From Bacteroidales bacterium (GTDB lineage: Bacteria; Bacteroidota; Bacteroidia; Bacteroidales; F082), in contig JAGCPH010000052.1 in the NCBI GenBank assembly GCA_017645275.1, positions 1-64,000 on the forward strand: a DNA stretch of 64,000 nucleotides, given 5' to 3'. This document shows, piece after piece, positions 25,392 to 33,384 of the stretch. The notes beneath the pieces were generated by a model. The model saw only the letters and a list, made by a program, of their open reading frames with translations, ran no database searches and was not told the origin of the DNA. Made by a program: the position numbers and the translations under genes. How positions within the stretch are numbered: position 1 is the stretch's first letter; every line of letters starts with the position of its first letter.

Positions 25392-27605
25392 TTACTTAGT
25401 AGCTATGCGAACAAGACGGACACTATTGCCTCTACAACGTTGAGTATAGCTGTTCGACACGAAGTCATTTGATCCTATTCGACAATTCTTGGCATGTGTC
25501 GACGGGTTGGATATATCATCCGAAGAAGACCAATAATAGCAGTGGCTATTGATATCTTGTATTTTATAATATTTAACGTCTGGAGTTGAGCCATTAGTGC
25601 CCCAGCGACAACCAGCGGCAGGCAAGAAAACAGCTTTGGCATTTTCCATTTCCGTCCACTGTGCTGTTGTATAGTTATTATCAGTAAAAGTACTGTTAGG
25701 ATCATTGATTTTGGTTGGAAGCGGGGCTTTACTCGGATCTGGATGGATATAAGTATCCGGGAAAATAATCAATCCATAAAGACCAGAGCTGCTTCCATTG
25801 CTTGCATCTGTCAGACATGCCTTGATAAAACGAGCATTGGGAACCCCATTGACAGTGGATGAACGACGGCAATTACCACCCGGTCTTGGATTAGTATTTG
25901 GACCCAAAATATAACTTTGCTCCGACACCGTCAATAGTCGCCAACTATATTCCCCTCCATTGGTAATTTTATATGGGCTTGTACCAGTAGATGAACAATA
26001 AACACCCCAATCATGATTAGTTCCTGTAATGTTTACAGTATCATTTGACCCCGTACCTGTTGCTATTCCTTTACGAGTTGGTCCATAATGGTACCGATTT
26101 GTTGGAGTTGAATAATCGGTAAAATCTGTAGCATAGGGTTGAAAATTTGCAGCAAACTCATCATTCGCTGTGTTATCCCAACCGCTTGTCGCCCAATTAA
26201 AGTGGCTTATCGTATTTACTTTTTTACAATTCTCTCCTACATCAAAATTATTTGCATTATCTATATCGTATTGATGCACTTTGAAACTCCAGGTATAACC
26301 AGCTGAAGACCAATCATATTCTCCATTTGCATCTGGTTCCGCACTTGTTTTACACTGCAAATTTCCAGGTGCAAAAAACACCTGGGTAGGAAGAATGTTG
26401 TTTTGGCTGTCACCATTATTTATTGAAAATGCGCCGTCTATCAATTGAGCAAGATCCACTTGAATTGGCAATTTAACCCAAACATCCACCGTCCCACTCG
26501 CATAATACTTATTACGTTCAGTTCTGGGAATAGTAATGTTTTTTAGCGAGTAACATCCTTCAGCTGATGCACCGGCTGATATTCTACTATCTCCTGAATA
26601 AGGCAACACAATCGCCCATCGTTCAGTACGAGATTCCGCATGAAGTGTAATGTCACCTTCATCGGTAATGCCCATCTTAGCATAACTATATGGCTCATCT
26701 GTGGTTGCGCCATTATTGGCAGCAAAATCTACAGTTACCTTATCAAATAAGCCAGATAATGTAATTGGATTGTCCACTTCCAAATCAGTGGTGTTAAATT
26801 TCATTATCGAACAATAGTTCTGAAGCTTGGCGCTGTATGTTGTAACCCCCGACTGATATAGTTTCGTTGAATGGGCATAAGAAATGATCGGATATTTGAC
26901 TGTCTGGTCGGTAATATTGACAGAAAATGTCGTGGTATTGTTATCTGGAGTTATTGTTGTTACACTATAACCAATCGGTTTGTTATTTTTATCCAATACA
27001 TCTGTAACATTTATTGGTGCCTTATTTCCCATGAAATAGAAATGCAGGTAATCATCTTCGCTTTCTGGGGAAACTATTCCCCCAAAATAACCAGGAGTCT
27101 CTTCATTTGGCTTAACATAATCAAGACATCCGCAATACTTTCCGTTGTTTCCGACATAAATTCTATCGCCATTTTCGAAAGTGACTTTGGCATAAATCTC
27201 ATGAGTCACAGGATCTTCAAAACCAGGGATGACACTCACTTTAGTATCGTCACCGACATTCAATGTGATGTAAACGCTTTCGGCTGACGAATATGGGATT
27301 TTCTCAATCTTTTTCTTGCATTGTGTAAAGCCGAGAAGCATGATTGCAGCCAACAACAAAGTCGTGTTGCGCTTGCGGCGTGCTATAGCATATCCTGCAC
27401 CAGCAACAATCAAAATCATCAATCCGTTACCTAACGGAACGGTCTGACCAATACCCCAGTTGTCAATAGACCCATTGTCATTAATATCGATTTCCACATC
27501 TCGATCTTCATATATATCATGGCCTCCGTAGAAAAAGTTATCACTCTGGGCGTTTAATGAAAAAACTAAAAATATAGCAAAAAAAGCTGTCAAAAAGTTT
27601 CTCAT
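25392..27605 (-). CDS. Large surface protein with two N-terminal hydrophobic segments and FISUMP-like C-terminus
   Basis: A 737-residue protein of unknown function. The N-terminus is unusual: a signal peptide (1-20), an acidic linker, a membrane segment PLGNGLMILIVAGAGYAIA (57-75) followed by RRKR, then a second hydrophobic run ending in a lipobox-like LLGFTQC (C96) and KKK. Residues 100-400 are beta-rich and not recognised. Residues about 415-737 share motifs with the 14035-14748 lipoprotein (FFAPGNLQCKT, RLLTVSEQSYIL, AVFLPAAGCRWG, CYYWSSS, VRLVRIA). It may be a fusion of a small membrane protein with a lipoprotein; which signal is used is open. It is a single-gene unit with its own promoter and terminator. 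Confidence 0.85.
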   Translation of the reverse strand: MRNFLTAFFAIFLVFSLNAQSDNFFYGGHDIYEDRDVEIDINDNGSIDNWGIGQTVPLGNGLMILIVAGAGYAIARRKRNTTLLLAAIMLLGFTQCKKKIEKIPYSSAESVYITLNVGDDTKVSVIPGFEDPVTHEIYAKVTFENGDRIYVGNNGKYCGCLDYVKPNEETPGYFGGIVSPESEDDYLHFYFMGNKAPINVTDVLDKNNKPIGYSVTTITPDNNTTTFSVNITDQTVKYPIISYAHSTKLYQSGVTTYSAKLQNYCSIMKFNTTDLEVDNPITLSGLFDKVTVDFAANNGATTDEPYSYAKMGITDEGDITLHAESRTERWAIVLPYSGDSRISAGASAEGCYSLKNITIPRTERNKYYASGTVDVWVKLPIQVDLAQLIDGAFSINNGDSQNNILPTQVFFAPGNLQCKTSAEPDANGEYDWSSAGYTWSFKVHQYDIDNANNFDVGENCKKVNTISHFNWATSGWDNTANDEFAANFQPYATDFTDYSTPTNRYHYGPTRKGIATGTGSNDTVNITGTNHDWGVYCSSTGTSPYKITNGGEYSWRLLTVSEQSYILGPNTNPRPGGNCRRSSTVNGVPNARFIKACLTDASNGSSSGLYGLIIFPDTYIHPDPSKAPLPTKINDPNSTFTDNNYTTAQWTEMENAKAVFLPAAGCRWGTNGSTPDVKYYKIQDINSHCYYWSSSDDISNPSTHAKNCRIGSNDFVSNSYTQRCRGNSVRLVRIATK

Positions 27606-27632
27606 ATTTTGTATATTAACCAGTTAAAAGTG

Positions 27633-27640
27633 CAAAAGTA
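27633..27640 (-). promoter_or_regulatory. Promoter -7 box for the 25392-27605 gene
   Basis: TACTTTTG on the minus strand, 28 bp upstream of the ATG at 27605. Confidence 0.5.
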
Positions 27641-27672
27641 CAAATAAAATCAATACAATGGAAAAAAATTTG

Positions 27673-27680
27673 TATTTTTG
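27673..27680 (+). promoter_or_regulatory. Promoter -7 box for the M3 peptidase gene
   Basis: TATTTTTG, 23 bp before the ATG at 27704. Confidence 0.5.
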
Positions 27681-27703
27681 CATCTCATAAATACCTAAAA
27701 AAT

Positions 27704-29815
27704 ATGAAAATTAAAAACTTCTTAATCATTTTGGCTATGAGTGTTATTGGCTTAACATCATGTAAATCAGACGGTTGCAACGAAAATCCATTTTTCTCCG
27801 ACTATGGTACTTATCTTGAGGCTCCGGCGTTCGACAAGATAAAAAACGAGCATTATATGCCAGCTTTCATCGAAGGCATGAGGCAACAGAAAGCTGAAAT
27901 AGAAGCTATTTGCAATAATCAGGAGACCCCGACTTTTGAAAACACCATCTGGGCTTATGACAAGTCGGGTGAGCTGCTCGGCAAGGTCAGCGGCGTGTTT
28001 TTCAACATGATGGAGTGCATGAGCAGCGACGAGCTGATGGCTATTGCCGAAGAGGTGTCCCCTCTCCTTTCAACCCACGGTGACGATATTGCCATGAACC
28101 CTGTGCTTTTCGAAAAGATAAAATATGTGTACGACCACCGCGCCGAGATGAACCTCGACGCACAGCAAAACCGCGTGGTCGAGAAATATTACAACGACTT
28201 CGTGCGCAGCGGCGCCAATCTCAATGAAGAAGGCCAGGCCAAGCTGCGCGAGATAAACGGCAAGATGTCGCTCCTCAACCTTCAGTTTAACCAGAATATG
28301 CTTGCCGAAAACGCATCATTCAAGATGGTGGTCGACAAGGTGGAAGACCTCTGCGGACTGCCGGAAGCCAACATACAAGCAGCAGCCGAACAGGCAGAGA
28401 AAGACGGAATGCCAGGGAAATACGTGTTCACCACAGCGAAACCAAGTCTAATCCCGTTCCTTCAGTTTGCCGACAACCGCGCCCTTCGCGAGAAACTGTA
28501 TCGTGGTTATTTCATGCGCGGCAACAACGACAATGAGAACGACAACAAACAGATTGTCAACGAGTTAGTGAATCTCAGACTGCAAAAAGCGCAGCTCCTC
28601 GGATATCCTGATTACGCTTCGTATATCCTTGCCGAAAACATGGCAAAAGACGTCCCGACGGTGGATGAGTTCCTGATGGGATTGTTCGAGCCGGCATTGA
28701 AAGTCGCAAAGCAGGAACTTGCCGAGATGCAAGCCATTGCTGACAAAGAAGGTGCCGGTATCAAACTCGAATCTTGGGATTGGTGGTACTATGCCGAGAA
28801 GCTCCGCAAGGAGAAATACGATTTCGATGAGAATGCCTTGAGACCATATCTCTCGTTGGACAACGTCCGCAACGGTATGTTCATGGCTGCCAATAAGTTA
28901 TATGGTGTCACATTCGAAAAGAGAACCGACATCCCAGTATATTACGAAGGTGTCGAGACTTTTGAGGTGAAAGACAACGACGGCTCGACATTGGGTCTGC
29001 TCTATCTGGATTATTATCCGCGTCCATCGAAGAGCACTGGCGCATGGTGCACCTCGTTCCGTGAAGGAGGCTATGACATCAACGGAGTGCGCCACACCGC
29101 TCTGGTTCAATTGGTTATGAACTTCACGCCGGCATCGGGCGACACCCCATCCCTGCTCAACTGGGACGAGACAGAAACCATGTGGCATGAGTTCGGACAC
29201 AGTTTGCATGCCTTCTTCTCGGAAGGAAGATACAGCAGAACATGCGGCAACGTGCCACGCGACTATGTCGAATTGCCTTCACAGGTGATGGAGAACTGGG
29301 CTGGCGAGCCTGAAGTCATCAAGATGTATGCGAAACATTACCAGACTGGCGAGGTGATGCCTGACTCATTGATTAATAAGCTCGAAAACAGCGGTTTGTT
29401 CAACCAGGGCTTTGAGACCGTGGAGTTCCTCGCGGCGGCCATCCTCGACATGGAATACCACAAGATTCAGAAGGTTGAAGATATCGACGTGAACCAGTTC
29501 GAGAAAGACGTGATGAACCGCATCGGCCTTATCGACGAGATCATACCACGTTATCGCTCAACGTATTACGGCCATATCTTCGGTGGCGGCTATGCGGCAG
29601 GTTACTATGTCTATTACTGGGCTGCTGTTTTGGACAGCGATGCTTTTAACTACTTCAAAGAATCGGGAGATTTGTTTAATCCTGCTTTGGCCAACTCATT
29701 CAGGCTCAACTGCTTGCAGGAATGCGGCAATGATGAAGGAATGGTTCAATACGTCAAGTTCCGCGGTCAGGAGCCGAGTCTGGACCCATTCTTGAACAGA
29801 CATGGTTTAAAATAA
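27704..29815 (+). CDS. dcp: M3 family peptidyl-dipeptidase (Dcp-like) lipoprotein
   Basis: A 703-residue zinc metallopeptidase of family M3. It has a lipobox GLTSC (C20), so it is an anchored, exported form. The zinc motif is HEFGH at 495-499 (TMWHEFGHSLHAFFS), with a third ligand expected in the following ELPSQVMENW helix. The substrate-loop segment GHIFGGGYAAGYYVYYWAA near the C-terminus is typical of Dcp and oligopeptidase A. It likely removes dipeptides from peptide C-termini in the periplasm, supplying peptides as nutrients. The Fe-S protein gene follows 18 bp downstream. Confidence 0.93.
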   Translation: MKIKNFLIILAMSVIGLTSCKSDGCNENPFFSDYGTYLEAPAFDKIKNEHYMPAFIEGMRQQKAEIEAICNNQETPTFENTIWAYDKSGELLGKVSGVFFNMMECMSSDELMAIAEEVSPLLSTHGDDIAMNPVLFEKIKYVYDHRAEMNLDAQQNRVVEKYYNDFVRSGANLNEEGQAKLREINGKMSLLNLQFNQNMLAENASFKMVVDKVEDLCGLPEANIQAAAEQAEKDGMPGKYVFTTAKPSLIPFLQFADNRALREKLYRGYFMRGNNDNENDNKQIVNELVNLRLQKAQLLGYPDYASYILAENMAKDVPTVDEFLMGLFEPALKVAKQELAEMQAIADKEGAGIKLESWDWWYYAEKLRKEKYDFDENALRPYLSLDNVRNGMFMAANKLYGVTFEKRTDIPVYYEGVETFEVKDNDGSTLGLLYLDYYPRPSKSTGAWCTSFREGGYDINGVRHTALVQLVMNFTPASGDTPSLLNWDETETMWHEFGHSLHAFFSEGRYSRTCGNVPRDYVELPSQVMENWAGEPEVIKMYAKHYQTGEVMPDSLINKLENSGLFNQGFETVEFLAAAILDMEYHKIQKVEDIDVNQFEKDVMNRIGLIDEIIPRYRSTYYGHIFGGGYAAGYYVYYWAAVLDSDAFNYFKESGDLFNPALANSFRLNCLQECGNDEGMVQYVKFRGQEPSLDPFLNRHGLK

Positions 29816-29833
29816 CGTAAAACACTGACAATC

Positions 29834-30559
29834 ATGACAATAGACCTCTTTGTACCTTGTCTCGCCGACCAGTTTTACCCAATGACAGCGATGAATGCCA
29901 TCAAGCTGTTGAAAGCTGCTGGTGTCGAGGTGGAATACAACCCCGAGCAGACGTGCTGTGGCAAGTTCTCGTTCCACAGCGGCTTCGTTGACGAGTCTAA
30001 AACGATGGCAGCGAAGTTTTTACGTGACTTCTCGAACAACCGTCCTGTGGTGGGATTGAGTGCTTCGTGCGTGGGATTTATCAAGACGAGATACAAAGAG
30101 CTGTTTTACAATACCAGCATGCACTTGGAATACAAACGCCTTGTCGCAAACACCTATGAGATAACGGATTTCCTTGTAAATCAGTTACATAAAGACTATT
30201 TCGAGGCAGTTTTCAGACATAAGGCAGCGTATCTGGATTCATGCTCTTCACTACGTGAATTAGGTTTGAAAAACGAGGCGCGGCAGCTGCTTTCGAAGGT
30301 CAACGGGCTGGTGTTGGTTGAGATGAGACATCCTGAGATATGCTGCGGCATGGGAAAAGGATTGTTTGCGGTGCAGAACGAGGCCATCTCATCGTCATTG
30401 GCCGACCAGAAGCTCAAGGAGGCGATGGATGCCGGTGCTGAGTATCTGATTACCAACGACATATCATGTCATTTGCACCTTGCTTCGTATGCCAAGAAGC
30501 AGGGATTGCCGATTGAGGTGATACATATTGTGGATGTTTTGACATCAGGATGGGAATGA
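29834..30559 (+). CDS. lutA: LutA/YkgE-like Fe-S oxidoreductase subunit
   Basis: A 241-residue protein with two cysteine-rich CCG-type domains. The first has PCLADQFYP, TCCGKFSFHSG and SCVGFIK; the second has DSCSSLRELG, ICCGMGKGLFAVQN and ISCHLHL. These bind Fe-S clusters in the LutABC lactate-utilisation complex and in heterodisulfide reductase B relatives. LutB and LutC are absent from the window, so the electron partner is unknown. In LutA the second domain usually has DSCHxxR; here Ser replaces His. Co-transcription with the peptidase is likely. The gene converges on aroA across a complete family A element. Confidence 0.85.
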   Translation: MTIDLFVPCLADQFYPMTAMNAIKLLKAAGVEVEYNPEQTCCGKFSFHSGFVDESKTMAAKFLRDFSNNRPVVGLSASCVGFIKTRYKELFYNTSMHLEYKRLVANTYEITDFLVNQLHKDYFEAVFRHKAAYLDSCSSLRELGLKNEARQLLSKVNGLVLVEMRHPEICCGMGKGLFAVQNEAISSSLADQKLKEAMDAGAEYLITNDISCHLHLASYAKKQGLPIEVIHIVDVLTSGWE

Positions 30560-30568
30560 CGCTCACAT

Positions 30569-30679
30569 CGTCATTTCGAGTGTAGCGAAGCGAAATCGAG
30601 AAATCACCGGCATTTGAATGATATGAAACAATTTGATTGGCGGTGATTTCTCCACTCCCTACGGTCGGTCGAAATGACG
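30569..30679. repeat. Family A element, complete copy between convergent genes
   Basis: Inverted arms CGTCATTTCGAGTGTAGCGA...GAGAAATCACC and GGTGATTTCTCCACTCCCTA...CGAAATGACG surround a centre shared with the 52349 copy (CGGCATTTGAATG...TGGCGG). Its right arm contains the aroA stop codon. The long hairpin could end both converging transcripts. Confidence 0.88.
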
Positions 30680-31891
30680 ATATAATAGTTCAAACTCTTG
30701 CCAGAAATTAGGATACGATTTAGAGACAACGTCGGCGTTATTGATTTCAATGGCGCCGATTTTCATTGTCAGTGGTGCGAGGGCCATTGCGATGCGGTGG
30801 TCATCGTAAGTGTCGAAGATAGGTAGAGACGCGCCATGGCACGTCTGTACAGACGGAATCTTGGATAATTCCGCCTCCATCGCCGCCACCCGATCCGATT
30901 CCTTGTGTTTGAGATTGCGCAATCCGGTGAAATGTGCCTCCACACCGAGTCCCGCACAGGTGGCGGCGATGGTCGGGTACAAATCGGGATTGTTGATAAA
31001 ATCGAATGATAATTGATTATCAATCAATGATTTATATTTTTCAATAACAATATCATCACCATCCTGGAAGGATTTCACACCGAATTGTTCGAACCATTTT
31101 GCGACGATGGCGTCACCTTGTTTTGAATCGAGGTTAAGGTTCTTCAGGCGAGCGCGGCCGTTATCGGACAATGCGACGGCCTCATACCAATAAGAGGCGC
31201 AAGTCCAGTCGGATTCCACACAATATTCAACATCTTGATATTCAGATGTTTGAACAAAAATATCACGTCCCTCTCGATGTATTCTCGCACCAAAATGTTG
31301 CATGATGTCGATGGTAAGGTCAATGTAAGGAAGAGATGACAGGTCGCCGTCCAAATGCAATGATCTCGGCATTGCCAATAACAACGATGAAGCGAATTGT
31401 GAGGATTTGGTGATATCGACGGAGATGTCGTGCTGTAGAGACGCGCCATGGCATGTCCGTACAAGTAGCGGTGGGAACCCCTCCTGCCCCATGTATTCGA
31501 TGTCAGCCCCGATTGAGCGCAGGGTGTCGACGAGATCGCCGACGGGACGGTGAAGCATACGGTCGGAGCCAGTTAGGATATAATTGTGAGATGTACAGGC
31601 GTGCGTCTTTACACACAATGCTGTCAGCAGAAACCTTAAAACGGTGCCGGAATTGTGGCAGTTTATGGTAATAGGGAGTGTAGGGGCAATAGAGGCACTA
31701 GGGACACTAGGGGTGGTTAGGGATTGTAGGATTTCGTTCAACAATTTTGTGTCGTCGGATTCCGATAAATTCCTGATGCGGGGGGTGAAGTCGCCGTAGT
31801 AGGCTATCATTAGGGCGCGGTTTGAGGCGCTCTTACTGCCAACAAGGTTGATGGTGACGTCGAAGTTTTTATTTGCCCCAGTAATTAGCAT
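30659..31891 (-). CDS. aroA: 3-phosphoshikimate 1-carboxyvinyltransferase (EPSP synthase) with repeat insertions
   Basis: EPSP synthase of 410 residues, sixth step of the shikimate pathway in the cytoplasm. Core motifs are intact: GSKSASNRA (18-26), NSGTVLRF (80-87), NPDLYPT around 301, KESDR (330-334) and DDHRIAM (363-369). Several parts are repeat DNA: a Pro-x-x tract at 60-74 from the 9-bp minisatellite, VKTHACTS (94-101) and two TCHGASL segments (146-152, 350-356) from family B palindromes. The C-terminal RHFDRP and stop codon come from the family A element. All insertions keep the frame, so the gene is probably functional. Overlaps aroB by 23 bp at the end of an eight-gene operon. Confidence 0.95.
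   Translation of the reverse strand: MLITGANKNFDVTINLVGSKSASNRALMIAYYGDFTPRIRNLSESDDTKLLNEILQSLTTPSVPSASIAPTLPITINCHNSGTVLRFLLTALCVKTHACTSHNYILTGSDRMLHRPVGDLVDTLRSIGADIEYMGQEGFPPLLVRTCHGASLQHDISVDITKSSQFASSLLLAMPRSLHLDGDLSSLPYIDLTIDIMQHFGARIHREGRDIFVQTSEYQDVEYCVESDWTCASYWYEAVALSDNGRARLKNLNLDSKQGDAIVAKWFEQFGVKSFQDGDDIVIEKYKSLIDNQLSFDFINNPDLYPTIAATCAGLGVEAHFTGLRNLKHKESDRVAAMEAELSKIPSVQTCHGASLPIFDTYDDHRIAMALAPLTMKIGAIEINNADVVSKSYPNFWQEFELLYRHFDRP
30823..30854. repeat. Family B palindrome in aroA, copy 1
   Basis: GTAGAGACGCGCCATGGCAC then GTCTGTACAGAC; palindromic centre CGCCATGGCA. Encodes the second TCHGASL segment of AroA. Confidence 0.85.
31435..31464. repeat. Family B palindrome in aroA, copy 2
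   Basis: TGTAGAGACGCGCCATGGCA then TGTCCGTACA; same centre as copy 1. Encodes RTCHGASLQ. Confidence 0.85.
31591..31614. repeat. Family B-like palindrome in aroA, copy 3
   Basis: ATGTACAGGCGTGCGTCTTT then ACAC; a shorter, less perfect copy encoding VKTHACTS. Confidence 0.6.
31669..31730. repeat. Family C 9-bp minisatellite in aroA
   Basis: Degenerate TAGGGNNNN units (TAGGGAGTG, TAGGGACAC, TAGGGATTG and others). The 9-bp period keeps the frame, and the minus strand codes for a Pro-x-x tract (PSV PSA SIA PTL PIT). Confidence 0.75.
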
Positions 31892-32933
31892 CGTTCAGAT
31901 AATCAATGAGATAGGTTATCGAATCAACAATATCTTCAGGCTTCACGACTACATCATAGACAGGTTTTCCATAATCCTCAATCAGCACAAAACGGATGTC
32001 GCCGCTTTGGTTTTTCTTGTCGTGACGCATTATTTCAAGCAGTTTTTCAATAGAAACGTCGTTTAAATCAATTCTATTGAAATTTTGCTTGTATATTTCT
32101 TTATAATATAATGTTATTTGATGGTCTAAATTTAAATATTTCTCTGACAGATACAAAGCCGAAACCATTCCGAGAGCCACGCCCTCTCCGTGAGTTATAC
32201 TCTTTTGAGTGTCAAGGAGATAGGTCTCAAGAGCGTGACCGATGGTGTGACCGAAATTGAGGATCTTTCGTCTTCCTTGCTCGGTAGTATCATTTGCTGT
32301 AATTTGGGCTTTTGCCTCAATTGCTTGTTTAATAAAACTAGGGGCAATAGGGGCATTAGGGAGCCTAGGGTGTTTAGGGTCTAGGGTTACATTTAAAAAC
32401 TCTTTGTTTACGATGAAACCGTATTTAATAATTTCGGCGAGACCTGACAATAATTCTCGCTTGGGTAATGTTTCGAGAAACTCAAACAAAAAGACCACTG
32501 CCAAAGGCTGCGAGAAAACCCCTATCTGATTTTTAAGACCTTGAAAATCAATACCTGTCTTGCCGCCTATTGAAGCGTCAATCATACCGAGCAAGGTGGT
32601 CGGGACGTTGACGAAATCGATGCCACGCTGGTAACATGAGGCTGCAAAGCCACCTATATCTGTCACCATTCCGCCGCCGACATTTATCAATATCGATTTT
32701 CTATCAGCTTGGTTTTCAACGAGTTGCGACCAGATATATTGAACCGTTTCGATGTTTTTGTGCTGCTCGCCTGCTGGGATTACTATTTTTATAGTATTTG
32801 ATTTTAATAAATCAATAGTATTTAAAATTGGAAGGCAATAGCGGTTTGAGTTCTCATCCAAAAGCAGAAATACCTTTGTGTGAGAAGCAATGATTGCTGA
32901 TAGTTGCGATATGTCGTTTTTGTATAGTATCAT
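31869..32933 (-). CDS. aroB: 3-dehydroquinate synthase with Pro-x-x insertion
   Basis: A 354-residue enzyme making dehydroquinate from DAHP, with NAD and a metal ion. Motifs: GGGMVTDIGGFAAS (86-99), VPTTLLGMIDASIGGKTGID (110-129), LSGLAEIIKYG (162-172) and the metal ligands in NFGHTIGHALE (H229, H233). Residues about 182-199 (TLDPKHPRLPNAPIAPSF) are encoded by the 9-bp TAGGG minisatellite, an in-frame surface insertion after the VNKEFL helix. It begins 19 bp after the tsaE stop, with half a family A arm in the gap, and overlaps aroA by 23 bp. Confidence 0.96.
   Translation of the reverse strand: MILYKNDISQLSAIIASHTKVFLLLDENSNRYCLPILNTIDLLKSNTIKIVIPAGEQHKNIETVQYIWSQLVENQADRKSILINVGGGMVTDIGGFAASCYQRGIDFVNVPTTLLGMIDASIGGKTGIDFQGLKNQIGVFSQPLAVVFLFEFLETLPKRELLSGLAEIIKYGFIVNKEFLNVTLDPKHPRLPNAPIAPSFIKQAIEAKAQITANDTTEQGRRKILNFGHTIGHALETYLLDTQKSITHGEGVALGMVSALYLSEKYLNLDHQITLYYKEIYKQNFNRIDLNDVSIEKLLEIMRHDKKNQSGDIRFVLIEDYGKPVYDVVVKPEDIVDSITYLIDYLNDANYWGK
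32337..32392. repeat. Family C 9-bp minisatellite in aroB
   Basis: Units TAGGGGCAA, TAGGGGCAT, TAGGGAGCC, TAGGGTGTT, then TAGGGTC-TAGGG. The minus strand gives PKH PRL PNA PIA PSF. Confidence 0.85.
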
Positions 32934-32952
32934 ATGTCGGTCGAAATGACGG
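32934..32952. repeat. Family A arm fragment between tsaE and aroB
   Basis: ATGTCGGTCGAAATGACGG fills the whole 19-bp gap between the two genes. Confidence 0.75.
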
Positions 32953-33384
32953 CTACAATACAGTACACTTTATTTTTCTGGCGTTATCAGTATCTCCTAA
33001 TGCGATTTCGACTTTAATGAAATGGTCGGGCATCAGTGGGTCGATGAGCTCTGGCCATTCCAGGAGGCAGAGACGTCCGCTGTAGAAATAATCCTCGTAG
33101 CCAATGTCGTAGACCTCCTCCAACTTCTTGATGCGATAGAAATCGAAATGGAAGATTGAGCCCTCGACTGGCGTAGGATATTCATTAACAAGGGCGAAGG
33201 TCGGACTGTTGACCTCGTCGGTCACGCCAAGCTTGTGGCACAAGTTTTTGATGAGGGTGGTCTTCCCTGCCCCCATCGGACCGTAGAATGCGATGATATC
33301 CGACTTGTCGCGCCAGGATATCAGGAGGTCGGACACCTGCGAGAGTTCGTCTACACTGTTGATTATGAACGTTTTTTCCATCAT
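32953..33384 (-). CDS. tsaE: tRNA threonylcarbamoyladenosine biosynthesis ATPase
   Basis: A 143-residue ATPase with Walker A GPMGAGKTT (35-43), the SPTFALVNEY switch and HFDFYRI, all typical of TsaE. It works with TsaB, TsaD and TsaC to make t6A37 in ANN-decoding tRNAs. It begins with two ATGs (33384, 33381) overlapping the porX stop by 4 bp. The porX-tsaE neighbourhood is common in Bacteroidota. Confidence 0.95.
   Translation of the reverse strand: MMEKTFIINSVDELSQVSDLLISWRDKSDIIAFYGPMGAGKTTLIKNLCHKLGVTDEVNSPTFALVNEYPTPVEGSIFHFDFYRIKKLEEVYDIGYEDYFYSGRLCLLEWPELIDPLMPDHFIKVEIALGDTDNARKIKCTVL

Noticed and set aside
31669..32392. TAGGG arrays as a CRISPR or telomere-like structure
   Set aside because: Units are 9 bp and degenerate, with no spacers, and lie inside coding frames; a minisatellite explains them.
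30659..32933. aroA and aroB as pseudogenes because of repeat insertions
   Set aside because: All insertions keep the frame, no internal stops occur and all catalytic motifs are present, so they are better called intact genes with extra loops.
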